A stretch of DNA of 64,000 nt. Origin: Otis tarda (lineage: Eukaryota; Chordata; Aves; Otidiformes; Otididae). Positions 12,311 through 22,997 of this stretch are shown one piece after another. Location: assembly GCA_026413225.1 (NCBI GenBank), contig CM048557.1, forward strand, positions 41,347,371 through 41,411,370. The letters are read 5' to 3'. The position numbers and the translations under genes are program-made. Under the pieces are notes generated by a model that saw only the letters and a list, made by a program, of their open reading frames with translations, was not told where the DNA came from and ran no database searches. Each line of letters opens with the position of its first letter. Position 1 is the stretch's first letter.

Positions 12311-12424
12311 TTTGTTTCTGCTTTCCTTTGCTAGGTGGTAGACCTCTCTGGCTGTATAGTGTTTTCTGCTAACAAGATTCTGGAAGTTGTGGAGGCTGCA
12401 CAGGTCGGCTAAGAACTGTGTAGT
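12311..12424 (-). CDS. Candidate internal exon of an unrecognised minus-strand gene (hypothetical)
   Basis: Read on the minus strand, a very strong acceptor (a long CT-rich tract ending CCCGCTCCACCCCCAG) opens at 12424. It is followed by exactly 114 nt without a stop, then a donor AAA/GTAGGT at 12310-12305. The 38 codons are phase 0 at both ends and begin TTQFLADLCSLHNFQN and end YHLAKESRNK, a helix-prone basic composition. The frame stays open past the donor to a stop at 12068, so a terminal-exon reading is also possible. I do not recognise the peptide and cannot link it to further exons with certainty. Mammals have no minus-strand gene here that I know of. It may be a real bird exon, a non-coding transcript exon or chance. 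Confidence is low because short open frames are common in 64 kb. Confidence 0.3.
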
Positions 12425-12894
12425 CTGGGGGTGGAGCGGGAGGGAAAGAAAAAAAGAAAATGTTATATAATATTGAGAATAATTAAAAATACCATAAAAT
12501 AGTGAACCAAATAAAGAAATGTATAAGAACTAGAGTTAAGGCAAAGGTCTTCAAAGGAGGAAGAACTTGGTTGTTAAAGAAGGTGAATATCCACTTCAAG
12601 ATGTAAAAGTAAGCTACTTTCAAGCAGGGGAATGGCTGCATTTGTTAACATAAGGGTTCTAGCTCAAGGTATGCAAGTGAGTTGACTGCTTCTCTGTATT
12701 TAAATTGTTGTGTTGGTTTAATCAATACAAATGCTCATTAGGTTTTAAAATTTACACAGATATTGAGATACAATAACTCTTGACCCACAAAAGATACTAT
12801 AAAAATAAATACTACCTTTGAGTATACAAATGTAGATCTCAATCATTCTTGTACCTCTGATGGAAATTCATCTATACTTTTCTTCTAAACCTCT

Positions 12895-13262
12895 GAAATA
12901 GATTCCACAGCCTTCTCCATGTCTTATTTCAGTGATTCAGTATCCTTATGGGAAGAAACATTCTCCTGGTAGCCAACCTAAATCTTCTTTACTGCAAGAT
13001 AAAGCGACTTATTCTAGTTCTGTTGCAAATGGAGGTGGTGAATATTTATCATTGTCACCTTTATGGTGATCTTTAGATGCTGGAAGATGGCTATGGCCCA
13101 TTTGTCTCTCACTGCTTTCCACAGCTGTCTTGTCTTTCTCCAAGTAACTCATTCCTTTAAGCTTTTTTTACACTCTATAGAACTTGTAATATTTTTGTTA
13201 CTTTTTGTGGCCTTTCTTTTATAAGTATATTGGTGGTCCAAACTGGGCACAGTCTTGACCAC
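12895..13262 (-). mobile_element. Ancient CR1 LINE fragment, minus orientation
   Basis: Much decayed, but the order of blocks follows the reverse complement of the CR1 3' ORF region. An 'AACATTCTCCTGGTAGCCAACCTAAATC' type block corresponds to the CR1 'fails to develop ... LRLDIRK' coding part. A 'CACCTTTATGGTGATC' stretch, a 'CTCACTGCTTTCC' stretch and a 'GTGGTCCAAACTGGGCACAG' block follow. The last corresponds to the CR1 part encoding the 'YCVQFWSPQ'-like motif. Divergence is far higher than in the other CR1 copies here, suggesting an old sauropsid subfamily. No reading frame survives. Confidence 0.6.
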
Positions 13263-14395
13263 TCTACTAATACAAAGTCCACTGGGGTAACATCTCTTGT
13301 GTGTTTTTAAATAACCTGTAGGACTGATTTAAGCCCTAAGCCAATATACTATAGACTCAAATTTTTATTACCGGTGTGTACTTTTAAAATGATACCATTC
13401 AAACAGGGAGTCTGTTTTTAGCTGAAGCTCATGAGACCCAAGTTCTTCTACTATGCTGTTCAGTGCGTGTTTCTGTCCACTCAAGGAACGGGAATGCTGT
13501 AAGCTGTTGGGATACAGGTGCCTCCTCAGTAAGCGTCTGAGTGACAAGGAGAAGATGCAGGATGAGGCATTCTGCAATTCTGCCTTTCAAAGGAATCAAG
13601 AGGCACATGCTTTTATTATTAGTCCTCCCCAAGATACTGGCTATTCAGTCATGCCATAACTCTGTGATCCAACACTGTCATTGAGTAGGATGATAGAGAG
13701 GGCATAAAAGACACATCGAGCCTCGAATAAAAGCGAAGATGGCCTTTCAAAATGGTTGCTGAATTAAGTGGTGAGGAATAGAAGATGTGGTGGTTCTTAA
13801 AGCATATATACTCAATGCAGATGTGCTGTTTTCCTCAATTATCACGTCTGGCTTGCTTTAAAAAATATTAAAATTGTTTCGTTCAGTGAGGATTCTGGAA
13901 TTAATGTGTTTTCTTTAGTGGGTGCTTTAATATTAAAGAGAAATATAGTTTGGTGATGTAAGTTAGAAGTTTTCACTTCTGAATTACTTCAATGTTTCAA
14001 AAAAAGTTAAAATATTTCCTGTTTCTCAGAGTACCTAATTAGCATTTTATAACCCCTTATTCTAAAATTGAAAGAAATGAAGATTTTCTTGCAGCACTTT
14101 TAGCTTTGTCTGGAGAGAGATATGTGCTGTCGTATAAACAATGCAAATTTCTTTGGCACCGAGTCCTGTAATAAAGATCTCATTTAGTACATGCTAATTT
14201 AAGATTTAATGTCATGTTTCCATAAGGTTTGTTGATGATTAAATTTATGGCTCCCTTTGTCAGTTCCAGGGCTAGATAAATGCAACAAAAAAACCCCCCA
14301 CTTTAATTTGTGAAATAATGCCACTGTTTGAAAGTCTGTGATTTGCCCTTTTAAACACACAGCTGTCCTCCTCTCATTCTTCTCCCTTTCTTTAC
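13263..14395. other. Intergenic, nothing firmly recognised
   Basis: Open frames occur on both strands at 13368-13659 and overlap heavily, which is the signature of a locally stop-poor segment rather than a gene. The rest is AT-rich with no recognised repeat. Confidence 0.5.
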
Positions 14396-14551
14396 GTTCA
14401 TAGGAAGGTAGATCCACAGCACTACAGTGAGACTCCTCGTTGCAATAGAGGCCATTAATCAAGTTATGCTCGTCTTGGAGTGCGATAGCAGTATCGCTTC
14501 TTTCAGCCTTTAGTGTTGACAGTGCATTCCAAAATATTGAAGCAGCAATTC
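14396..14551 (-). CDS. Weak candidate exon on the minus strand (hypothetical)
   Basis: Minus-strand acceptor TTGTTTGCTTTGTCATTTAAG precedes an open frame starting at 14551 (two leading bases, then IAASIFWNALSTLKAERSD...). It may end at a donor AAC/GTAAAG at 14395-14390. The frame continues open to a stop at 14199. It lies on the same strand as the candidates at 12.3 and 15.4 kb, but I recognise no family, and the donor is mediocre. Chance is a serious alternative. Confidence 0.15.
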
Positions 14552-15271
14552 CTTAAATGACAAAGCAAACAACGTACAGTACACCTGTAAAACCTAATAA
14601 CATGAAAGGATCGCTTTAAGAAAAATATCCTATTAGGAAGCATATTTCTCTAATGTTCCTGTTGATATATTTATAGACACAGTTATGCATACATGATATG
14701 ATATGGAATGCACTGTGTATTGTTCTAGAAATGCAACCCATTGTGGTGTGAATGCGAAGGTTTTATGGACAAAAGTGTGGGACAACCGTAGGACTAATTG
14801 GTTTGCAAAGCCATTGCTGAAAGACATAGGACATATACAATAAAGAATACATAAATAGATTTCTTTTTCTCAATCTAATGTATTTTGTGCTGTTGAGATA
14901 CTAACACAAGATGAATTTGTTTTTTTCTACCCCGTTTATGTCATTAGTTTTCCACTAGAATTTATTAAGGTACATCTAGGAACCAAGAGGGGGCTTACTG
15001 GGGTACTGACCACGTTATCAAAGATCATGTGTCTCTGAGTCTGGAGTGGAAGGACATCATCGCCAAAGCACTCAGGCTGTTAACTTACATTGTGTTTCTT
15101 TGAATAGACACCAAAATAATATATATAACAGTGACATGTGAATTCTTTTGACTAGCAAAGGCTTTACTGTGATTGTGGTTAAGATAAGCTTCCTTCATCA
15201 TCATTTTGGTGGTTGGGGGATCTGATGACTAGCTAGCTGGATGTAGTATTATTTTTTTTACCTACAAGTGG

Positions 15272-15519
15272 TTATTTAATTCTCAGCGGCAGCCCACTGC
15301 TGGGATTCAGCAGTGAGGTTGTTCTGGGTTGGCGTATGTTGATGTGCTCTCCGTGAAGATGGGGTGAGGTGCTGTGTGGGCTGACGTTTCCAGACGTAGA
15401 CCCAGTATGGTCTGTGGACTGCAAGTCCGCTGCCTTCAGCTGAGATTCACAGCTGGGCTTCAGAGCTCTGTGAATGAGTTTCTTTTTAATAATGAAGCAG
15501 GCAAAAAGAAAGCACATAA
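15272..15519 (-). CDS. Weak candidate terminal exon with a membrane-proximal segment (hypothetical)
   Basis: A minus-strand acceptor (GTTTGTTTTTTACTTGCCTAG) leads into an 82-residue open stretch starting MCFLFACFIIKKK, a short hydrophobic run followed by a lysine-rich stop-transfer-like patch and a serine/threonine-rich polar tail. It ends in TAA at 15272. GC content rises inside the frame and drops after it. A minus-strand AATAAA lies near 14963-14968. The stop means it cannot be spliced in frame to the candidates at 14.4 or 12.3 kb as one protein. I do not recognise it. Confidence 0.18.
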
Positions 15520-15539
15520 CTAGGCAAGTAAAAAACAAA

Positions 15540-16689
15540 CCCTAAAATGTTCCTGTTGAAAGACGGGAAATTATTTCTCTTTTCTTCTAGCTTTCTCTTT
15601 CCTATGAAATGCCATAATGCTTTCAGGGAACCTATAAGATTTGTGAAATATTTCCCTACATGCACACTCAGTAATAATGTTTTAAAGGTAAAATGTTAAT
15701 TTATTTTAAAATGCATACTTAATTGCTTAATCTATCACATTTTGCTCTTCTGTAATTAATTTATTACTTGAAAAAAGTCATACATGCTTGAACCATTCCA
15801 AAAAATCAGTTACTTTCCTGTTTGCTTAAAATACTTTGGCTAGTTTTCATGTTCCTTCAATTAAGCAGATTTGCACGTCTTGATGTTCATCATTGAAAGC
15901 ATTCGCTGCCAACTGCTTCAGGTCTCTTCAGGCTGAATTGGATGTAGGAGTGATCTTGAAGTTACCTTTTCAGTCTAAATGCCTTCCTCCTTTCTCTTCT
16001 TCCTTTTTTTTTTGGGAAGGGATCAAGTTGCTGATCAGCAACTCGGGCAGCAAATCAAGCAGAACACTTGCAGACCTTTTGCAGAAAGAAGTTGTTGAGC
16101 AACATGAGAGTTCCTTCTCTCTCTGGCGCTCAATTGTCACTCTTTTGAGGTGATGGTTTGTATTGGCTGCAGGCCTCCAGGCACAAAATATTTGCTAGGG
16201 GACAGGATTCTGCTCGAGCATTGACTCAGGTGTGAGATGTGCAGGCAAGTTCATTTATAGGCAGCTAAAGGTCAGGAGGTTGCATAGCCTCAGGTGCATA
16301 TGTTGGGTAGGAAGGAGGACAGGATTCCTTCTCTCCGAGGTTCAATATCATCACTCAGATCTCCAAGTGAACATCTGGGAGCTGGTGTGCTGCCAGGCCT
16401 GTGAGCCTCTGGACAACTGACCCCTGCAGAGTTCATACAACCTATTCCCTACTTCACTTTCCTCCAGATATCCCATGGCCACAACGCTCCACTGAATTTT
16501 CACTTATATTTTATTGTTGTGTTTTGGTTTCTTTCCTCACAGATGGATTAGCTTGTATTTTTCCTGGCTAAAAATCTCCATTCTGCCAATACCGAATCCT
16601 TCCTGAATTTCCTCTCTTGGTTACAGTGATGTTCATGAGATGTATTATTGACTAAGAACTTGACCAGCATGCTGCTCTCTTCTTGCCAT
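15540..16689. other. Intergenic, nothing recognised
   Basis: No known coding sequence or repeat was identified. The open frames at 15893-16153 and 16232-16420 (plus) have no initiator context, splice support or family resemblance. Confidence 0.5.
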
Positions 16690-16815
16690 ACTCCTTTCAA
16701 TTAATCAATATAGCTGTTAAACAGAATGGGGCTGAGTCTCTGGCATGTGATGTTGTGATAAAAGCTTCAGCTTGACTTGTCATTTACCGCCATCCTTTGT
16801 GTATGCCAATTTTCA
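16690..16815 (-). mobile_element. Possible ancient CR1 fragment, minus orientation
   Basis: The block around 16698-16735 (ATATAGCTGTTAAACAGAAT followed by GGGGCTGAGTCTCTGG) resembles the reverse complement of the CR1 reverse-transcriptase segment just after the [10 protein letters not shown] motif, where intact copies read 'gctgaacagg.cc.gggcccaa.ac'. The following 'CATTTACCGCCATCCTTTGTGTATGCCA' may be a further decayed extension. Short and divergent, so tentative. Confidence 0.4.
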
Positions 16816-18379
16816 TGTGTGTAACTTGAACAACTGGACTAGCCTGCAATGAAAGACCCCAGAATAACTGTATTGAATGTTTTATTAGTATTTCACCTGA
16901 GGTATTCTAATAGTCTGTGATGTTAATTTGTGCAAAACCAAAAAAAGTTACACGTGGCATTGTCTTAGATTTGCTATTGATCAACTCTGTCTCCCAGTGT
17001 GGCTCCTTTCTGTGCAGCCTAGTGTACAGAGTTGGATCATTTCCCCTTCCACCAGCAGCAAACCCAGTAAAACAATGGTTAGTATGTAATTGTTACATGG
17101 AAATTAATTAATAATTTCACTTAATTAATAATCACTTTGATTCTCATATTTAATTGGTTCTCAGTATAGTTTCTTTTTTTTAATGAGGTTTTAATGCTCT
17201 TGTGAGGTCCCATCTAGCTATTCTAGATGGCCTAGAATTCAGAGTTCACTCTTTCAGTTTTATGGAAGGTAGAGTAATAGTTTTGCTCACTCTAAAATAA
17301 CTTTTTTTTTCCTTTAACATAAGTAGGTGAAGTGTAATCCCTCAAGCAAAGTGGATAGAGCTGTTCATTCAGTTCTCAGCGCAGTATTCTTTCTAGCCTT
17401 TTCCTGAAACTGTGCAGGGGACTTCATCTAGATTTATCCTCTCCCAAGTTTTGCCTTCTTGTTTGCCTTAAAAGCACACATATGACTCAACCTGAGATTT
17501 CTCTAAATATTATTTTTAAAGGTGAGGAAAACCAGGGAATTAAGTATTTTCATATTTCTAAACGAATTCCTCCTCTTTGTCAACTAAAAATAGTCTTTGC
17601 TTGAGCCTGTTCATGGTCAGAAAATGAGCATGTGTACTGGTTAGGACATGAAACAGAACTTACAGTATTCATACATATTTTTCTGCTGGCTGTCATTTCA
17701 ACGTGTCCTTACTGTGCCTATAGTTCTTCAAGTCTGTGCTGTAAAGAAAGCAGCTTTTCTCCTTCTCTACCACTGTGAGAGACTCACTACTGCCACTTTA
17801 AATAATTGTCTTTATGAAAACAAATGTCAACTTGCCATTGCTACTGATACTTTATTTTGTCAGCAATGCGACTGAAGCAAATACTTCACTAAAATATCTG
17901 TGTTGAGTAATGACTCTATTGTAAACACTGACTATCCCTGTTTAATAGAATACGTAAGAAATAAAAATCTTCAACATGGATTAGTTTTAGAAAAAAATTT
18001 TTTTCCTGTTTCATACAGTAGGTTTGACCTCTAAGCTCCAAAAAAAAAAAAAAAGGGCTATGAGACCTCCATTCATGTTCACTGTTGAACCTTAGAGCAC
18101 AGCAAATACATAGGAACAGGAAAAATAAACACTTAATGCATTGGGCCTGCATGACAGGCAGACCCTCTCTGCATGTTACATCTCTTTCAACCAGACGTGA
18201 ATTGTATTATAGCTAGAATAATGGTTGTGTATGCTAGAGGCTAATCTCTTGAATCAGAAAGCCATTTGTTTTATTATTCTTAAGGCTCTTGCACTGCAGG
18301 AACCTGCTGCAATTCAAAAGTGTGAGTAGACAAGCTGATGCTGATGAAAGTAAATATTGCAAAAAACTGTTTATAGAGA
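16816..18379. other. Intergenic, nothing recognised
   Basis: AT-rich sequence with T-rich patches and an A15 run at 18040-18054. No AATAAA stands at the usual distance before the A-run, so a retroposed tail is not supported. No gene or transposon recognised. Confidence 0.5.
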
Positions 18380-18461
18380 GAAGCATAAACTGATGTGTCT
18401 GAGCATGTTATTTCGATTTAGAAGTATAAATTGATGTGTCTGAGCAAGTTATTTTGATTTG
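18380..18461 (+). repeat. Two-copy tandem duplication, 41-bp unit
   Basis: Units 18380-18420 and 18421-18461 both read GAAG.ATAAA.TGATGTGTC and continue TGAGCA.GTTATTT.GATTT. They differ at about five positions, so the duplication is not recent. Confidence 0.9.
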
Positions 18462-19500
18462 GATTTCCAGTGTTGCATCAGTGCAATTCACCACAGATAA
18501 CTGAAATTCATATTATTGGGTTTTGTTTTGTTGGTGCAGACATTGTTACTGCAGCTTTGTGCATACATGTACACATTTACTACATGTTGAAATGATTTTA
18601 ATATTTTGACTTGCAACAGGTTAAAATAATTAACATTTTAAAAAAATACTAAGTCACTGCTATTTTTCATTTCTGCCTGTGCTCTACTGAATGTTAGGTA
18701 TGTAAATGTTAATTGAAGCAAAGATTCAAAGCTCAGTTTTTAAAAAAGCAATTAAAGCAGCCCACACCACCACTGGAGGTAGGACAAAAAATGTCAGAAT
18801 GTCTCAAGAGGAGAGTGGATCCAGACACAACTCTTCTGTGTCTCAGGTGAGCATTGCAGCCATTTGTAGAATGAAACTGAAAAACCACCACTTGTTCTCC
18901 TGGTTTTGTTTTATGAGCAATGGCTGTTGGAGACACCAAATTCCAGAAGCAGACTTAAGACCATGATTTCCACGCAGACAGTTTGGTCCATATGTTTTCT
19001 GTCAAGACTGTGTTTTTTGTAGATCCACTTTTAGTTTTCAAATCTTTCCACACATCATAATGGAAGTCTAAGTTCCAATTAAAGGCTGTGCGTTGTACTA
19101 GACCGTGAAGTGCTGAAAAATAGGTGCTCTGAAAGCCAGCTGTGGATCTAGCCTGATTAATGTAGGGTGTTCTCACGTCTCTGAAAATAAGCAGGAAAGG
19201 CTTACGCTGGGATGACTTTCACATAACTTCTCCAAGTTTCCTGCCCTACTCTATCCGTGTCCAGGTTGTTTATGATTCAGGGCCTTATGCTTTAGGGTAA
19301 AATGTAACATTTTACAGAGAACTCTCTCTCATTTCCATGTGCTTTTAAAGCACGTGTACTGTAATATGGCCCTTTGGGACCTGTTTCACAAGCAGTTTGA
19401 AAATCCACGCAGTGGAGATAGAGAGATGTGAGCTTGTCATGTGTCCCAAGGTAATATGTTCTGGATGGTTAATCAAATCCTTCAGTTAAAGCAGGGATTG
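18462..19500. other. Intergenic, nothing recognised
   Basis: Open frames at 18706-18966 (plus) and 18733-18939 (minus) are mutually overlapping. No family resemblance, RNA gene or transposon was seen. Confidence 0.5.
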
Positions 19501-19558
19501 GAGTGACTGACTTCTTTTGTGTCCTTGGAGCGACTGACTTCTTTTGTGTCCTTGGAGC
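19501..19558 (+). repeat. Tandem duplication, 27-bp unit, two copies plus a 4-nt start of a third
   Basis: Units 19501-19527 and 19528-19554 differ by a single T/C change at the fourth base (GAGTGACTGA versus GAGCGACTGA); the next four bases GAGC restart the unit. The near identity suggests a recent slippage event, possibly length-variable between individuals. Confidence 0.95.
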
Positions 19559-20502
19559 ATATTTGGAAAATTGGCGCTTAAAAGACTTAAGAGGTTGTTA
19601 AAAGAGACTCCTCTGAGGGAGGGCTGCTTGCTTTGATGCAAACTAGTTGTCTAACAAGCAGCCAACGAAAGCCTGTTTACAGCTTCAGGAGAGGTGGACT
19701 GCAGGGAAACTCCTTTTGACTGTCTGTTCAGCTGTCATCTGGAAAAAGCGGTTTGTATATGCTGGCGTTTCAGTACGATCCTGTGGTATGTATCCGGTAT
19801 TTTTTTCAGAAGTTACTTTTATTGCTTTTGTCCCGGTTTTGTGACACGAAACAGGCAGGAAGCAGGAGATAAAGGCAGTGGCTGAGACAGCAACGCTTGT
19901 TTAGCTGCCTTCCTCACTACATGCTGATACAGTCATCTTTAATTCTCATTTATGTTTGGTACGCTGGATTTACATTTATTCATACTTTTTTGCTTTGTTC
20001 ACCTTTATTTGGTTCTCTTTTTTTTCAGGCAGTTACTCTCCTTTATTGTTCTTGTGTGCACAATTCCACTGCAGTTATATTTATGAAAGAGAGTTTAGCC
20101 CAACAAACCAGCTTAGCCTATGCTCCACAGGGACCCATTAAAGTTCTTGTTATTCTTACTATTCATGTTAATGCTTTGAATTTTAATTACTTTCACATGC
20201 AGATAAATAGTACATGTTCTTTATACTTGTAAAGCAGGTTCTATGAATTCTGTAAAATCACTTCTCTTTCATCCAGCATTTGTCTTGTAAGATTTTCAAA
20301 AGAAGCAAATTCTGTAGAGCTCGCTGGGTTCAAATTCATGCTGAAGTCCTTAGTGATTTTTATCTGTGCTAGATTTAACTTTTTACAGTGTTTTGTACCT
20401 AACTGCAAGCTTTTACCACATGCGCGTATCAGGTCTATGTTTAGCTGTGTCGCTGCACTTTTAGAAAGTGAGTGTCACTTGTGATCCTTTTTTGAATTTT
20501 AA

Positions 20503-20528
20503 ACACACACACACGCACACATACACAT
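20503..20528. repeat. (AC)n microsatellite, imperfect
   Basis: An AC dinucleotide run interrupted by a G and a T (ACACGCACACATACACA). Short, probably a low-variability marker. Confidence 0.85.
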
Positions 20529-21611
20529 GTGAAGAGCTTGAGCAATAAGAGAGCAGACCAAACACATATTGAGGCAGTACAGATGCCACAAATAATAATG
20601 TGGCAGTTGAGACTTAAGTAATATCCTATTGAGCTGCAGGCTCAGCAAAGATGATTTCTAATGGAGTTCACGGGGCGGTGTGGATGTATCAAAGTGGGAA
20701 GGACGCTGCTTTCCCCACACAGCCTTAGGAAACATCGCCATGAGCAGTGGCCAGTTCAGAGGCAGATGTGTTCTTTGAAACTTTCTGAAAGCCAGCTCCT
20801 TCCATAGATGACATGGCTAAGGACTGCCATGTTAAATTGTATTGTGCAGCTAATTCAAGCTTGGGAATGACACTTAAATCTGGCTAACTTTGCAAGACCC
20901 CCAGCAGTGGAGTATATTATGGGTTGCAGTATTTTTCCATGGGAAAAGAATGTTTCTTGACACTTAAGATAGTGCTAAGAAACCATATAATAATTTCTTA
21001 ATATGATAAGCAATTTGGTTGTTGAGTAAATGGTTCCATATGTAGAATAAACCACAAAACATTTAGTCCTTGAGTTCTGTTATTTGAAATGCCTCTATAG
21101 CTGTGGATGAGGAAGGATCTTTAGAAGACTTAAAAGGGAAAATCCTATAGAAGGAATTTGAACAGGAGTAATTTTTCATTTTTTGTTTTGTTTTTTCCCC
21201 TTAGAGAGAACATTTCTACCTCTGATAAAAGTTTTGAAAATTTTAATGATGTTTGTGCTTTGCGCTTTGACTTTGATAGACCAGACTGTATATACTCTTC
21301 TCTTCCCCAACACACGTTTATTTCAAATTCTAGCTGCTATGATATTGAAAGGAAAAACAAATAACATTGTTTTTCCTTGGACTGCTGTAGCAAACCATGT
21401 TTTCCTTAAAGTATTGAAATTCATTTTAGCTTCCAATTTAATTTGTGCAGATATTTAGTTCTCTAGAATATTTAAAAGAAAAAGGACCCCTTAACTCCCT
21501 AATGCTATAAAAACTGAACAACAAAAAAAGCCATTTTGATGTAATCTTCTAAATCAGCAGGCAAAAAAAGATCTTTTAACTTCTTTGCAATGTTGAAATG
21601 AAAATTTTAAC

Positions 21612-21638
21612 TTTTTTTTTTTTTTTAAAAAAAAAAAA
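21612..21638. repeat. T15 followed directly by A12
   Basis: A homopolymer T run passes directly into an A run, making a pure oligo(dT)-oligo(dA) inverted repeat with no loop. Such tracts exclude nucleosomes and are prone to replication slippage and to sequencing length errors. Confidence 0.9.
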
Positions 21639-21947
21639 GAAGAAAAAAACCAATGCTTAGTTTTCACTGGAGAGTAATATCCATTTTACTTACAGGTTTC
21701 CACTGAACTGGTTGTGCTCAGATGAACAGTTACTACTTCATAACTCTTGTAACAAGGCTAACAGGAGTTCAAGCATTCGTCATATTAAAACCTCTAGAGT
21801 CAGGAAGGCAGTTTCTATGCTTTAATGCTCTCTGGCTTGGTGCCCTGATTTAAAATACTCCTATAACATCTTTTACATGTACTTTTGGATTGGCTGTGTT
21901 CAAAGTAATGGTATGCAAGTTGTGGTAGTTAACAATGACTTAGAATA

Positions 21948-22015
21948 TGTATAGTGTTTTCCATCCAAAGATCCCAGAGCAGTTCACCTCATAATTTCCT
22001 TATAACCTTACTGAA
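21948..22015 (+). repeat. Possible ancient amniote interspersed repeat (MIR/L3-like)
   Basis: The stretch TATAGTGTTTTCCATCCAAAGATCCCAGAGCAGTTCACC (written here in two halves: TATAGTGTTTTCCATCC, AAAGATCCCAGAGCAG) resembles the widespread amniote repeat core 'gcrctttccatcc.agga.cccaaagc.ctttac'. It is short and divergent. A RepeatMasker run against ancient vertebrate consensus sequences would decide. Confidence 0.4.
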
Positions 22016-22396
22016 AACATAGGTTAGATTTTTATATCTATATCAAGACATAACTGTTACTAGAGAGGGTTACTGGTATTTTTTATTCTGTCTTTATTCT
22101 CTGTTAGGCATTTGGTTTATCTGCTTTGGAGACAGAATGCTGCAGAGCCAAGCAGAATTACAGACAGAGTGAATTTGGCTGGATACAGGCAACCATTGCA
22201 TGTTTGATTTAAATTATTTATATGCTCCTTTGGGAGACTTTCTTCACTCCTGTCAATCATAAGAGAAGAAAAAACAGATAATGAATACCTTGTGATTCTC
22301 TCTTTGGCAGGATAGGAGAAAAGGTACACAGAAATGTGGTTATTTCTTTCTCTTGGTATGTCTGACTTCCCAGAAATGTTAGTGATCAGTAACTAA

Positions 22397-22691
22397 GGAA
22401 ACTCTTTAGCAGGGCCTGTTGTGATAGGATGAGGGGTAATGGTTTTAAAATAGAAGAAAGCAAATTCAGACAGGATATAAGGAAAAACATTTTTACAATG
22501 AGGATGATGGAACACTGGAACAGGTTGCCCAGAGAGGTGGTGGATGCCCCATCCCTGGAAACATTCAAGGCCAGGAACGACAGGGCTCTGAGCAACCTGA
22601 TCTGGTTGGAGATGTCCCTGCTTCTTGCAGGGGGGTTGGACTAGATAACTTTTGAAGGTCCCTTCCAACCCAAACTATTCTATGATTCTAT
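22397..22691 (+). mobile_element. CR1 LINE 3' fragment (5'-truncated)
   Basis: About 295 bp of the CR1 3' end in + orientation. The coding part reads [19 protein letters not shown], then [19 protein letters not shown], then ALSNLIWLEM, the characteristic C terminus of CR1 ORF2. The 3' end follows as GGTTGGACTAGATAACTTTT, CCCTTCCAACCC and the octamer tail CTATTCTATGATTCTAT. Only the last few per cent of the roughly 4.5-kb element is present, as expected for severe 5' truncation. No activity is possible. Confidence 0.96.
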
Positions 22692-22997
22692 AATTTTGTG
22701 TATAGATTAATTTTTCAGCTACTGGATGGTGAGATTCAATATCCTCAGGTTTATTTATGAGAATCTCCACCTAAATGTTGTATACAGAAGAAAGCAAAAA
22801 GACAATTAGTTAATAGGAGTGAAACAAGTAAGTATGAGGGCAAAGCTGATTTCATTATTGCAAAGCTTGGCTAGTTTGGCCAGAGTTTTTAGCTTAATAA
22901 CTGGGAGCTGTGGATCTTTTGAAGCATTTGTATCCCTGTCTTTAAAGTTTGTAGAGGAATGAAGTTTACTAAAACCATCCCTAGTTTTTACCTACAG

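Larger units (their letters stand above)
19559..21947. other. Intergenic with a CA microsatellite
   Basis: Contains an imperfect (AC)n tract at 20503-20528 and a T15-A12 run at 21612-21638. The 111-codon frame at 19897-20232 is a T-rich hydrophobic translation without gene context. No recognised gene. Confidence 0.55.

Noticed and set aside
13368..13659. Protein-like translations on both strands
   Set aside because: Both strands read plausibly over the same bases, so neither is supported without conservation data.
19897..20232. 111-codon hydrophobic frame on the plus strand
   Set aside because: T-rich DNA gives Phe/Leu/Ile-rich translations by default; no family resemblance, and a second frame overlaps it.
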